Shown here piece by piece: positions 1 through 12,148 of a stretch of 64,000 nucleotides of DNA (its first letter is position 1; each line of letters starts with the position of its first letter). The DNA is from Hofstenia miamia. Its lineage: Eukaryota > Xenacoelomorpha > Acoela. Position numbers and translations under genes: made by a program. The DNA lies in NCBI GenBank assembly GCA_004352715.1, contig SCFE01000038.1, positions 1,776,061 through 1,840,060 on the forward strand. Reading direction: 5' to 3'. Below the pieces are notes generated by a model. It had not been told where the DNA came from. It made no database searches and saw only the letters and a list, made by a program, of their open reading frames with translations.

Positions 1-58
1 TATATATATGTATATATATACATATATATATATTTATATATTTACATATATATATAAT
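1..58. repeat. (TA)n microsatellite
   Basis: Imperfect TA dinucleotide run with occasional G, C and T interruptions. Similar runs occur at 8401-8410/8826-8856, 19665-19682, 30057-30074, 34164-34187, 36942-36953 and 42184-42224. Confidence 0.9.
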
Positions 59-1197
59 AGTTTCCCTCTCCGAGAAAAAAAGCTGGGTAGGCCCCTGGCT
101 AATGTATTATACACAAAATGTTAATTTGTAAAAATATCTACTAGTGGTCTACACTAAAACCGATACTAAAAATTTAATGCATGATATTTGAGGAGAGGAG
201 AGGTTTTAAATAAATATCCTGCTCTGTTCCCCAATTCTACAGTTACGCCAATAAGTCCCTGTGATAGTTATGAAATTACACAGGTGTAACCCTACAATCC
301 TCGAAGTTTGGTTTCCTACATTTCATGTTTTAATCTGAAGGCCTCACAACCAAATAACATTTCAAATAAACATTTCTAATTCTATCTGATAAAATATGAA
401 TATTTGATGTTGACGTAGTTTTAGTTATTGTATTTTGCTAAGAATGTCTTGCTTGATTTCTAATTCTATAGTTTTATAGGATAACCATGACGCTTACATA
501 ATATAACTAAATTTTTGCGTTTTGCTCTTCTATCTTGTGTTGTGTCAAATTATTAGGTACCTCTATTACTTTATGAGTACTAAGCTTTAAAATTTTTTTG
601 AAGAAATTATTGAAGGTTGTAAAAAGATTGGATTAGTTTGGGTTAAACAGCATAAATTGACAGATTTTAAAAAAGAGCATTTTAAATTTCCTTCTTGATG
701 GACACTGCACCCAACTAATTTTGTCTTGACATGCATTCTTAGTATTTCGACTGATAAATAGCTGCAAATCTCTATTTTGAATCAATGCGTAATAATTCGC
801 CCCAAACACGAAAATTTTTCAAAAACTATAATTTGTAAATCTTCTGATGGAAGAAGGAAACCTCTACACTCATAAAAAAAATCTCTTGTGTTTAAGAAAA
901 AAATACCTTCAAATTTTGTGCAACTAATCAAGAGAATTTCATCTTGAGATACTACACTTGATTGATTAAACTCTTCAAATAGTACTTTAAAAATTACATC
1001 TTAATATCAAGAAAATAATTTCTATTTTAATATATAAGGCAATTATATTTAGAAAATGATAACTCTAAAAATAATATTTTTAATCATGCACATAGTACAA
1101 AGTCAATAATTATGAAAATGGCAATACATAATTTTGCGTCAGTTGTATAAGCTCCATACTCCCAATCGCCCAAAATAGCCAGGCAATTTTTTTATAT
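59..1197. other. AT-rich DNA, no gene seen
   Basis: No open frame of useful length and no recognisable protein motif was found on either strand. Confidence 0.6.
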
Positions 1198-1463
1198 AAA
1201 TCAGTTTATTAAATGTAACGAAATACCCTTGCATGTAAATATTAACAATTTGCAAATGAATTTGGCGTTACAAATTTAATTAATCTATGATCTTATTATT
1301 AAATGTATAAATACTTATTTATGTGTATATAAATAAATACTATACAAAACAAATATTACTAATTATTATACACTTTAAGATGCCATGTGGTAATTTCGCA
1401 TACATTCTTCCTATATATCATCATTGAATTCAAAAAGGCGTTTCAAATAAAAAATAATATCTA
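1198..1463 (+). repeat. Inverted dispersed repeat, left copy
   Basis: This stretch of about 270 bases is the reverse complement, at roughly 80 percent identity by eye, of 6646-6918. Shared landmarks in order are TTAAATGTAACGAAAT, CCTTGCATGTAAAT, TTTGCAAATGAATTTGGC, GTGGTAATTTCGCA and ATCATCATTGAATTCAAAAA. Similarity stops abruptly on both sides. The two copies face each other across about 5.2 kb, so they are either terminal inverted repeats of a large element or two independent copies of a short repeat. Confidence 0.8.
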
Positions 1464-4400
1464 AAACTTAGGAAATTAGATTTCTATTTTCATAATACGA
1501 AATTAATTACTTGAAAATTAAGATATTTTTTCTGAGAGTGTACGATTTAAAATATTTACATAGATCACAAAGCAAGCAGCGGTGTAGTGCTAAATTTTTA
1601 ACAAGGGGGCTCTAACAAAGGTAAGCCATCCAGCAGTTGGGCTAGTTACCACGACATTTTTGTTTCTGTAAATTGCAATTATGTTAATCTTATAAAAGTA
1701 TTGTGAAAATTTATTTACGTCATATTGTTAACATTTGTGGGATTGATATTAAGCCCGTGTGAACAGTGATTTTCATGTGTTGAAAACTCTATAACAAACC
1801 TAGCGATGCCTACGAAACCTTAGGCCTGACATTTAACGTTTTGATTATTCAACTTATTTTGGGACCATTTTATAATCCTTGCCAAAAGATGTCTTCAGTG
1901 TTTCGGTTGTTAGAAACTTATAAAAATTACTAACTGAAAATTTCAATAGACTTTTAAAAGAACAAAAAGTAAAATTTCAAAATGTAAATTATACTTTTCA
2001 TCACATTTTTCATAGCAAAAAATTATTTACTGATAATTTGAGGCAAGTTGTGGCACAAATTGATTAGCTCTTCCAAAAGGCATATTTTCATGAAACACAT
2101 ATTTTTTGAAGAATTAATTATAAGGGCATGTAATGCACTTATTTTTGAAAATTTAAACTGATTTTTTCAAATGTTTAAAAAAATTTCTATGGGGCATAAT
2201 AGATGTTTGAGTCTCACCAATTGTTGATTGGATTGCCATACCTTGGCCTTATCTTTTGTACATATTCCATTAATTTATCAGCTTAATATTTACTTCTTAA
2301 GACATCCGAAGCCAAACGACTTTGTGCGATAAACTACTACTGAGAGATTAGGTACCCCAGAACAATAAAGCTAAGAACACTAACAGCTCATCAAAATGAA
2401 ATTATTTAAATAATTTTGACATAATTTGTCAATAGGACGCTACCTAAAATTATCTAAATTTGGGAGTTTTGAAAAGCATTACAAATCAGGAAAGGATTAC
2501 CTTCAAATCAATATCAGCTATTTTCACAAAGCTTTCAATGAAAGAAAAGACAGGCGCACTTGATTTTAATGAGTTCTTTTGGTTTGAAATGTGTTATATT
2601 GATTGCACAATTTGTTGCAAATCATTAGTTGTGGATTACATGAGATTATCACATATACAGTTAACATGTACAACGTGTGATTTCATTAGGAAATCCTTGC
2701 TGAAGAGACCATTAGCTGCTCGAAAATTTGAAAATCCAGGATATTCTCCACTTCTTGGCTTAGCATTAAAATATAGGCTAAAATTTTAATTTCTTTTTCA
2801 ATCTTAAACCGCCCAATAATTTTTTGCTCAATTTATAATGGCTTCTTATAACTCACGAAATAAAAAAAGGCATCCAAAATTTATAAGCACTAAGAAAATT
2901 GGAAAATGTCACCTCATCTACCTAATCAGAAACAGTTAACGTACTTGATGATCACATTTGCATTAAAGTTTCTGAAACCTGCACATTAGTTATTGAGAGT
3001 TTTTTTTCAAAAATCAGAATTTTCCAAAGAATAATAGGAAAAAAGGTTCAATTTTTCAACCACATTCACGCCAGTAATTGTGTCAATGTCTCACGATTTA
3101 CAAATTTCCTAATAGATTTCGAGAAAATTGTTTGAAAATGTGAATAAACGGTTGATCCTTTTAAATCTACATCAGTCTATTTAAAGTTAAGGAAAGTTGA
3201 AAGTCCTCATCCCTCTTGTGAGTGTTAATGTTACCTACAGGCTTGCCTTAAAATAGGAAAATTTGTTGATACGTATATGAATTTAACAATTGAATTTGGC
3301 GTTTGATCCCTACATGCTGTGAGTTTCGCACCAAATAATTTTTAAGACCACTGATAGCTAGTTGTTTGTAGAGAGGGAATTTCCTTGCATTTACTACATT
3401 TCCCATTCAATAATTTCTTGTTAAATAATATCCGATATAGACAGCCACCTCTTTTAATTTTAGTTAAGCTCACTTCCATCATGCACAACAAAGACTTCAG
3501 AAAATGCGTAATCTTCATTATTTTCTCTGCATTACCTCACTAAGTGATACTAGAAATCTACCACCTCCTATTTGGCGATATTGTCCAAATCGTCTTCCAA
3601 TGGATCCGATTGTAATCTAATCTCGATGTTAAAATGAAATTAAATAAATAACAACATAAAAGTTCAGAAGACAAATCAGCAATTGAAAGCGGTGTAAACC
3701 TAGTAGCACTGACTGCTTGCAAAGAAAATCCAGTTTTATTTTCTTGAATCCAACGAAATGCGACGTATTCAATTATAACTACATTTCGTGCGTAAAGAGG
3801 GTTTGTAATTGTCTTCGAAAATAGAACATGAAACCATAAAGAAAAGAGCTTAATAAAATTCGAAGTTGTCTTTGCAGCAGAATCATCAGGGAAATAATAT
3901 CTATTGAATTGGTTAGATTGAACACAGCTGCTAAAGCTAAAGAGACTGACTGTTTTGTCACAATGATACAGATTTATGTTCTAAATTATACATATCGTGA
4001 AGTTTTTTCCAGGGGATAACACTCATATTTGCGAAATAAATAGACCATAAATCTCAGATTTAATATTAGCACTTGGAACATATCTTATTAGACAAAAATC
4101 AACATTAACATCACTTTTTCAATTTTCAGGGATCATTTCCTTTAGTGAAAGTTTTTATTTGGAAAAATCATGGTATTGAGTCCTTTTCAAAAAAAATTTG
4201 AGGTTGATCTTTTTGTAAAATAAACTTTTTGTTGGTTCGTTTTGCCATGGAACAAATGTTGGAAGAATACATTTAGGGAATTGCTGGGATTGGGTTTTTG
4301 GAAAAGTACAACTTTTTAATTCCACACTTAGTAAATCCAAATAGTTTTTCATCAAAATGCAATAATGCACAAACAAATGAGTCAGTCGTTGGTAAAAAGT

Positions 4401-4551
4401 TTCAACGGATAGCCTTTAACCATTTTTCTGTAAATTCGAATTCTTTTTAGGAAACAAAAACATCGAATAATAAGTTTCCTGTTAAATATCCACTTTTGCA
4501 GTTGGGCACACAGCATCGCTTGCCCATAGAAAAAGAGAGACATATTAATTG
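1464..4551. other. Non-coding AT-rich stretch with a hAT-like end
   Basis: No credible gene was seen. A 109-codon open frame near 2460-2789 has no ATG at its start and no family resemblance. At 1577 the sequence CAGCGGTGTAGTGC resembles the CAG-N-GG-YGTAG terminal motif of many hAT elements; no transposase follows it. Confidence 0.5.
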
Positions 4552-5970
4552 ATAGTGTACAGAGACGTAGCCATGCGGGGCCCGCCTGAGAGATTTGAGA
4601 GCCCCTCACACATCATTTTAAAGAACAATGTTTTAAATCCAAGACAAGACCAGCCAAAGTTAAATATACAGCACTTGACATTCATAATGATTTTAGAAAT
4701 TTTGACAAGAACAGTTCAAGTAAGTAAGGGTGTTATTAACATTTGTATAGATAAAATTATGGGTACGAGCCATGAAAAGATTGAAGCCTTGGTAAACAGA
4801 TTTATTGAATTTAGCTCTACATAGTCTATTATACGAGAACATGGCTGCTAGAACCTTTGACCAATTGTATGACATTGAGGTTTTTTTTCACAATTGTATT
4901 TTTGTTTAAAGAAGTCATGAAATCAATTTTCCTTGTTCAGTAATTATTTTTTCCAGTTTCAACTCTTTAGACCTATTTTAGAAGATATATTTTTGTTAAG
5001 TTGTATAGTACTGGTAGGTAAGCTGAAAAGATTGACTTTGAAGACATACCTAAAAATTAATCTATGCTAAACTTCAATTTAACCTTGATGCATATTTTCA
5101 TTGTCAGGCTCATGATATATATTTGCTACTGTCACCCAAATTAATTTTATTTGCTACAAAGGTTCCAAATTTAATTGATGTTAAATCCAAAGTTGTGCAA
5201 AATATACACACAGAAATTGCATCCGCTGTACATGTGATTAAATCTATACACCGAAAAATANATAGTGTACAGAGACGTAGCCATGCGGGGCCCGCCTGAG
5301 AGATTTGAGAGCCCCTCACACATCATTTTAAAGAACAATGTTTTAAATCCAAGACAAGACCAGCCAAAGTTAAATATACAGCACTTGACATTCATAATGA
5401 TTTTAGAAATTTTGACAAGAACAGTTCAAGTAAGTAAGGGTGTTATTAACATTTGTATAGATAAAATTATGGGTACGAGCCATGAAAAGATTGAAGCCTT
5501 GGTAAACAGATTTATTGAATTTAGCTCTACATAGTCTATTATACGAGAACATGGCTGCTAGAACCTTTGACCAATTGTATGACATTGAGGTTTTTTTTCA
5601 CAATTGTATTTTTGTTTAAAGAAGTCATGAAATCAATTTTCCTTGTTCAGTAATTATTTTTTCCAGTTTCAACTCTTTAGACCTATTTTAGAAGATATAT
5701 TTTTGTTAAGTTGTATAGTACTGGTAGGTAAGCTGAAAAGATTGACTTTGAAGACATACCTAAAAATTAATCTATGCTAAACTTCAATTTAACCTTGATG
5801 CATATTTTCATTGTCAGGCTCATGATATATATTTGCTACTGTCACCCAAATTAATTTTATTTGCTACAAAGGTTCCAAATTTAATTGATGTTAAATCCAA
5901 AGTTGTGCAAAATATACACACAGAAATTGCATCCGCTGTACATGTGATTAAATCTATACACCGAAAAATA
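4552..5970. repeat. 709-bp direct duplication split by a single n (5261)
   Basis: Bases 4552-5260 reappear at 5262-5970 with no difference that I could find, separated only by one n. Perfect identity plus the lone n points to contig ends that overlap but were not merged, rather than a biological tandem duplication. Each copy begins close to CAGAGACGTAGCCATGCGG (4560 and 5270), which resembles a hAT terminal motif. The short open frames inside have no recognisable product. Confidence 0.9.
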
Positions 5971-6645
5971 TTGAGAATTACAGAAAAATATAATGTAATC
6001 AAAATTCAGGGAATCAATATTAAATTAATATGCAACCTAGTAATCAATTTAGAAAATGAAATGGTCACTAAGTGTTGTTTTCTACTTTTTTCTGATTTAC
6101 ATGAAACTAATTTTGAAAGCTTATTAATGATAATAATGTAAACTTGTAGTGATCCATTTGCCCACTTTTTCGTGGAAGCGATTTCTTGAAACTGCGCATG
6201 GTCATTCTTTGGAGCAAACTTATATTTTTTCAAAATTCTCAAGAAATTTAGATAAAAACTATTGGTGAAAGTGAAACTTTTTGCTTAAAAGATTCCGATT
6301 TTTCATTAACAATTCAATTTTTTTAAACAAAATTAAATTCTGTTCATTCCTAATGTTCAGGTGATCAAGATGTCAAAAGCCCATAGAAACAACAACCAGC
6401 TTTAACTACTTCTTTTGATGTAGATAATACCCATATCTTCAGACATGCGTGAGTAAAGCAATAGGGTTTTTTAAAGGTAGAGGAAGAGGAGTCAGTCTTC
6501 CACCTTTTGATGCTTTCAACTTTTGGATATCTTTAGTAGCCTATGAGCTATATCATAGGCGCTATAAAATTTTAAAATTCCCTGAAGTTAAACAGCATGT
6601 CTAATTGGATTTACTGGAACTAAATATTTCATGGCTACCAGGAGA
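5971..6645. other. No gene seen
   Basis: AT-rich sequence with only short open frames on both strands and no recognisable motif. It continues the single-copy sequence after the duplicated block. Confidence 0.5.
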
Positions 6646-6918
6646 ATTAGATATTATATTTTTATTTGAAACACCTTTTTGAATTCAATGATGATACATA
6701 GGAATAATTTTTTGCGAAATTACCACATGAAAACTCAAAGCGTACAATAATTAGTAATATTAGTTAAGTATAACATATATTTATATACACTTAAATAATG
6801 TATTTATACACTTAATTATAAGATCACAGCTTAACTAAATTTGTAAAAGCCAAATTCATTTGCAAATTCTTAGCATTTACATGCAAGGCCATTTCGTTAC
6901 ATTTAATTAACTGATTTA
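6646..6918 (-). repeat. Inverted dispersed repeat, right copy
   Basis: Reverse-complement partner of 1198-1463, diverged by scattered substitutions and a few short indels, so it is an old pair rather than an assembly artefact. Flanks outside and inside the match are unrelated. Confidence 0.8.
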
Positions 6919-7004
6919 GTGTAGAAACTGTTAAAGATGTCGAATTCTTTGCCTACTCTCACATAACATATTTTCGAACTTTCAGCCCCCTGATTATTAG
7001 GAGG

Positions 7005-7429
7005 CTTGCCACCATTGCATAAATATTGGACACTAAAGGCCTTATCGTGTTTCTTTTCCGTAACTTGGCTTTTGAAAACTTGAAGATTCTGAGCATTTTA
7101 AATTTGATCTTACTTTTGCTGAAATAGAACTTGAAATTGTATAGAAGTGAAATGGAAATAAATAACATGCTAGAATTATGTTAGGTAAACTTTTCCAGGT
7201 TTCCGTCGATTAACAANCTTGCCACCATTGCATAAATATTGGACACTAAAGGCCTTATCGTGTTTCTTTTCAGTAACTTGGCTTTTGAAAACTTGAAGAT
7301 TCTGAGCATTTTAAATTTGATCTTACTTTTGCTGAAATAGAACTTGAAATTGTATAGAAGTGAAATTGAAATAAATAACATGCTAGAAGTGTTTTAGGTG
7401 AACTTTTCCAGGTTTCCGTCGATTAACAA
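7005..7429. repeat. 212-bp direct duplication split by n (7217)
   Basis: Bases 7005-7216 and 7218-7429 match with a handful of substitutions, mostly near 7170-7185 and 7388-7400. The single n between them suggests joined haplotypes or repeat copies. Both contain the same short leftward open frame, which has no family resemblance. Confidence 0.85.
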
Positions 7430-8400
7430 ACTGGCAATCTTAAGAGTAAGGAAAATTTGTGGAAGTAATGTAAAAACATATAAATAATTCAAAATAAATG
7501 GTGAAATCGAAGAAAAACATGTTTCTATATGCAAACTTGCGAGTTTTGTCATTTTTGACATTCAATAATTTACAAAATTTTTATAAATCCGTTTATTTTA
7601 CATGCTTACATCAAAATCCTATCACAATGAAATAAAATTATATAGTTTATAATTTTTTAGTTTTTTGTATTATATCATTGAATCGCCAGTCAACTCAATT
7701 TGTCAAAATTAATCTAATTATTTTTTTGTTTTGTGTGATGTAGTGTCTAATTAACCCTCATTATTTCTAGATAGCTTATTTTTAGGATAAACAAGGTGAA
7801 TCATTTTACTCTACTTATGTAATACAATCCAGAAGATCATTTGTATTATGTAATTTTCCCAATTATCAGGAAGACTATGAGGCAAATCGTTACATATTTC
7901 AGTCAATGGTAAGAACAACATATTTTGCGAAGAACATCACAAATGCCTTAATCTGCCTGCTTGGGTTTTTGTTAGGAATACCTTTCAACATCTTTTTGTT
8001 GGGCTGATTATTTACCGAATTTAAGAAGAAAAATTTCCACTATTTGTTCATTTTTGCAGCCACAATTGTTTACATATTTAATCTGATTATTTGCTTAACG
8101 CTTATGTCTATTGAGTTAGTTTTTTCGAATATTATAATGGATTTTCAACATGTATGTCTGCAGCTCTACCCAAATCTCACTTATGGAAATCATCTATTAA
8201 TGTTAAAGATTCTTTTGTGGAAATTACTATAGAGTAAGTTTTCATTTCTTGCATTTCTATATCAAGGACAATCTTAAGGCTTGTTAAATTTATTGAGGAT
8301 AAGTGTGCTACTATGCTGATCATGATGTACTTCGTGGAATGGGGTAAGCGGACGTGAAATCTTGTCCTATGGGTTTCTTGGAGATTTGTGAGTTTAGCAC
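7430..8400. other. No gene seen
   Basis: AT-rich unique-looking DNA with no recognised coding or RNA feature, running up to a TA microsatellite that borders the N run. Confidence 0.5.
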
Positions 8401-8410
8401 TATATATATA

Positions 8411-8825
8411 NNNNNNNNNNNNNNNNNNNNNNNNNNNNNNNNNNNNNNNNNNNNNNNNNNNNNNNNNNNNNNNNNNNNNNNNNNNNNNNNNNNNNNNNNN
8501 NNNNNNNNNNNNNNNNNNNNNNNNNNNNNNNNNNNNNNNNNNNNNNNNNNNNNNNNNNNNNNNNNNNNNNNNNNNNNNNNNNNNNNNNNNNNNNNNNNNN
8601 NNNNNNNNNNNNNNNNNNNNNNNNNNNNNNNNNNNNNNNNNNNNNNNNNNNNNNNNNNNNNNNNNNNNNNNNNNNNNNNNNNNNNNNNNNNNNNNNNNNN
8701 NNNNNNNNNNNNNNNNNNNNNNNNNNNNNNNNNNNNNNNNNNNNNNNNNNNNNNNNNNNNNNNNNNNNNNNNNNNNNNNNNNNNNNNNNNNNNNNNNNNN
8801 NNNNNNNNNNNNNNNNNNNNNNNNN
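8411..8825. other. Assembly gap (415 N) inside a (TA)n run
   Basis: Both edges of the gap are pure TATATA, so the gap was caused by an unresolved TA microsatellite. Just after it, at about 8857, lies GGTGGCCCTTAT. The same motif in the opposite orientation (about 30021-30033) also borders a TA run. Confidence 0.95.
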
Positions 8826-8859
<34 letters not shown>

Positions 8860-9069
8860 GGTGGCCCTTATATAAGCTGATATTTTAAAATTTCGATTTT
8901 AGAGGTGGCGCCTTGCCGTGACGTTTGGCCTAATAAGGCTCAATACATGTTGTATTAAATAATGTATCAATAGCTGTTTTTTCTGGTTTATCTCTGCTAT
9001 CCTCAAAACATACTGTGAGATATTCTTCATTATTGAGTAATACAATTGGTTAAATTTTTTTATTTCAAA

Positions 9070-9390
9070 CACACAATTCATTAGCAACTGCTAATAGTAT
9101 TAATAACTCGTAATGTGTATATCAAGCCTCTTTAAATTTATCATTTTTTCATTAATTTTTTAAGACTTTCTCTCGATTTGAAGATCCAAATCCTGCATTT
9201 AATAATACTCTCGATTTCATGGACAATCAATTCCATGTATGTGGCCACTCTATTTATTAGAATTTACCTTGAGGTTTTACTTAATTTGATAGAATATATC
9301 AATATGGAATACTTTGTAATATATTTAAGTAATGACTTTTATTATCAAATGGTGATAATGATGTTTTTTAGTATCAATTGAATGAATGCT
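9070..9390 (-). pseudogene. Polinton family B DNA polymerase fragment (N-terminal part)
   Basis: Read leftward, this segment aligns at about 75 percent by eye with 28480-28830, which is part of the polymerase N-terminal region of the decayed Polinton there. Shared stretches include CATTATCACCATTTGAT, ACAAAGTATTCCA, AGAGTGG and CACATACATGGAA-like bases. Neither copy keeps an open polymerase frame. It is therefore a second, separate and inverted scrap of the same Polinton family. Similarity is lost at both edges. Confidence 0.65.
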
Positions 9391-10132
9391 ATAAGTTTTA
9401 TTTGGCAAATGTTTCAGACATTAATAATATAGAAAGTTCTAAAACAATAACTTCAAGATATATGGGTTTTTGCCAAAATGAAAATTTGATTTTGCCCTGC
9501 AAATCTGCTCTCTGCACTAATGTAGATTCTTTTTCACCTAATTACATAATTGTAATAATATTAATTATTTATTGTTAAATTAAATTTGTGATTTCGTAAT
9601 TTTTCATTATATGTTTCTAAATTTAAAGAACGGGAGCGTGCTCCTGTTTTGGGAATTCAAATAAATCTCAAATTGTGGTGAGGAAATCTATTTCGTGGTT
9701 TTTCATCACATATTTTTAAATATTTGACCACTTAATCTTTCTAATTTTCTTAATGGCAAAAAGATATTTACAAAATTGCGCGCAAATATTTCAAAGATAC
9801 AATCAACAAATGTGCTTATGTTTTTGTTCAATCGATTAAACTACAGTAAATGTCTGTAATTTGAATTTTGATTGTTGAAAGTAGTCTTTAAAACATGTGA
9901 TTCTGACCAATATTCACTGAAAAATGCATGTTCAAAGTCGCTAATGTAAGAATTCAACTTTGCAAAAGAGATATGTGCTCTTTATAAAACACATATCTCA
10001 ATTTTCAACTTTTTTAGTAAATTCCGACTGACATGGGGCAGGGACCCAACCACGAACCCGGTCATTCAATGTTCACTTTTATTACTTATTTCAGGTTCCA
10101 ATGTCAACCAATTAAACTTCTTTCCAATTCAT
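9391..10132. other. No gene seen
   Basis: A 66-codon rightward frame at 9378-9578 starts outside any recognisable context and has no known family. The sequence GGGAATTCAAATAAATCTCA at 9651 recurs in similar form near 13810, so part of this stretch is a dispersed repeat. Confidence 0.4.
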
Positions 10133-10700
10133 AAACAGTTGAGAGAGAAAATCCTAATATTGCAGAGACAAACGCAAATGTCCAGAAGATTGTCCCATTG
10201 GAATTTCCTTTATCGTGAGGAAATGGCAGAGTTGTTGAGGCGTCAACAGCATTTACAGGACCAGTCAGTTGAAAAAGACAAATTAATCATTCAGCTACAA
10301 ATTCAAGTACTGCAACAGGGAATCGTCAGTGAGTGACGAGCATTAACTGACTTTTTAAATATTTTGTAAACAATTTCCATTTTTGACATTAATAAATATT
10401 TCTCATTCATTAGTTCATTTTTTTTGTTTATTAATCTAAATTATTTAGATATAGTTGATATTAAAAACTATAACTACATTTGCTAAATATGTACAGTAAT
10501 GCTTTACTAATACTTAATACATAATATGTAAATACTAATTTGGGTAGGTGATTGACAAAATTGAAATGAATAATAAGATTTTATTGAAAGTTAAATTCAA
10601 AGGACTTGATTACTTTTCAATTTTCATATGTTTGCAATTATTTTGGTCAATAAAAAATCATGCAACATTGCAATAAAAAATCAAGCTTTTCCTAAAAATT
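10133..10700 (+). pseudogene. 5'-truncated copy of the coiled-coil gene
   Basis: This segment duplicates the second half and 3' flank of the gene at 11192-11551. It begins abruptly in the middle of the coding region (CAGTTGAGAGAGAAAATCC, also at 11339) and keeps the downstream AATAAA and about 300 bases of 3' sequence. It lacks the promoter and the first 50 or so codons. A two-base deletion near the end of the frame changes the C-terminus and ends it early. The 3' flank is copied, which argues for a local DNA-level duplication and not for reverse transcription of an mRNA. It is probably dead unless an upstream exon is spliced on; TTATTTCAG at about 10086-10094 could serve as an acceptor. Confidence 0.7.
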
Positions 10701-11059
10701 GTCAAATATTGGAAAGACCATATAGCTATTTTAATTCTGAACGGATTTCCAGAAAATCAAGTTCTTCTGAAAGAAAACAAAAAGTTCCGTTATGCAACGA
10801 CAATTATAATTACATCTGGAAATCTCGAAAATAAAGGTTCTGCAAAAAAAAATACAAATGAAAAAGAGTCCTAAACCTTACATATTCAGGAATTAATATT
10901 AGGTTTGAGATTTCTAAAAGTTTATTTTAAAATTTTAGCAAATCAACCTCATTAAAAATTATTGTTTGAAGCAAACTTGCATTTGCACATTGCATATGTC
11001 AATCTTTACAAATCCGCACGTCAATCAAATCAATACCAATTGCAAATGTTGACGCTCAC

Positions 11060-11160
11060 CTTGCCGTGCCGCAATGCACTGTTGATTGGGCGCAACTGCC
11101 GTCTTGAACTTTTAAATTAACGTCAATCAATAACAAGATAAAATTAGACCAATATAAAAG
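11060..11160 (+). promoter_or_regulatory. Core promoter of the coiled-coil gene
   Basis: TATAAAAG lies at 11153-11160, about 32 bases before the ATG at 11192, so the mRNA leader must be very short. An ACCAAT box directly precedes it (about 11148), and an inverted CCAAT (GATTGGGCG) lies near 11084-11092. This stretch is noticeably richer in GC and CpG than its surroundings. Confidence 0.65.
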
Positions 11161-11191
11161 CAGCCACTTTCATCATCAAATCATTTTAATC

Positions 11192-11551
11192 ATGGGCTTG
11201 ATAAAATCTTGCAAGAAGCATTTACGGTTACGTCGCTCTCATTCCACATCGCAGAACTCGAATACAACAGTGCAGGAGCTCGAAAGACAAGTGAAATTTT
11301 TTGAAAGTCAAGTAGATCATTTACTTGAGTGCAACCAACAGTTGAGAGAGAAAATCCTAATATTGCAGAGACAAACGCAAATGTCCAGAAGATTGTCCCA
11401 TTGGAATTTCCTTTATCGTGAGGAAATGGCAGAGTTGTTGAGGCATCAACAGCATTTACAGGACCAGTCAATTGAAAAAGACAAATTAATCATTCAGCTA
11501 CAAATTCAAGTACTGCAACAGGGAGCATCGTCAGCGAGTGACGAGCATTAA
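11192..11551 (+). CDS. Small coiled-coil protein, 119 aa, unrecognised family
   Basis: An intact single-exon frame starts at an ATG in good position behind a strong TATA box and ends 45 bases before an AATAAA. The N-terminus is basic and Ser/Thr-rich (KSCKKHLRLRRSHSTS). From about residue 27 to residue 112 the sequence is a long amphipathic helix rich in Leu, Glu and Gln with heptad spacing, for example ELERQVKFFESQV and KDKLIIQLQIQVLQQG, interrupted by a tryptophan/tyrosine segment near residues 70-76. A basic head followed by a coiled coil recalls bZIP proteins, but the bZIP basic-region signature (N-x3-A-x2-C/S-R) is absent. No signal peptide or membrane segment is seen. A nuclear or cytoplasmic oligomer is the most one can infer. 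The truncated neighbour at 10133 shows that the locus has duplicated. Confidence 0.7.
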   Translation: MGLIKSCKKHLRLRRSHSTSQNSNTTVQELERQVKFFESQVDHLLECNQQLREKILILQRQTQMSRRLSHWNFLYREEMAELLRHQQHLQDQSIEKDKLIIQLQIQVLQQGASSASDEH

Positions 11552-11595
11552 CTGACTTTTTAAATATTTTGTAAACAATTTCCATTTTTGACATT

Positions 11596-11601
11596 AATAA
11601 A
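11596..11601 (+). terminator. Polyadenylation signal AATAAA
   Basis: Canonical hexamer 45 bases after the stop of the coiled-coil gene. The same hexamer is preserved in the upstream truncated copy near 10391. Confidence 0.6.
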
Positions 11602-12148
11602 TATTTCTCATTCATTAGTTCATTTTTTGTTTATTAATCTAAATTATTTAGATATAGTTGATATTAAAAACTATAACTACATTTGCTAAATATGTACAGT
11701 AATGCTTTACTAATACTTAATACATACTATGTAAATACTAATTTGGGTAGGTGATTGACCAAATTCTAATGAATAATAAGATTGTATTGAAAGTTAAATT
11801 CATAGGACTTGATTAATTCTCAATTTTCATATGTTTGCAATTATTTTGGTCAATAAAAAATCATGCAAATTTGCAATAAAGATCAAAGCTTTTCCTAATA
11901 TATTTTCAATTTTTGTTGAAACAACAACAATAATTTACTATCGATTAAATTTTTTATCCACAACTTTGTTGAATTAAACACATTAATTGAATATGAAAAT
12001 AAATTATTTGAAGGAATTTATAACTTACTCTTGTGAAAAAATTCATTGAATTCACAAAAATAATTCATTAATCAGAGACTATCCCTACTCTTTCATAAAT
12101 AATTTTACTTAAACTGCACTTAATATTAAAATTATAATTAAAAGTTAA

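Noticed and set aside
2460-2789. 109-codon rightward frame
   Set aside because: It begins at TTG, not ATG, has no recognisable domain, and lies in AT-rich non-coding DNA.
4549-5534. Paired frames repeated at 4549-4824 and 5265-5534
   Set aside because: The repetition comes from the unmerged 709-base overlap. The frames start at non-ATG codons and overlap a hAT-like terminus.
8354-8888. Long open frames across the 415-N gap
   Set aside because: They consist of unknown residues from N bases plus TA-repeat codons, so they carry no evidence of coding.
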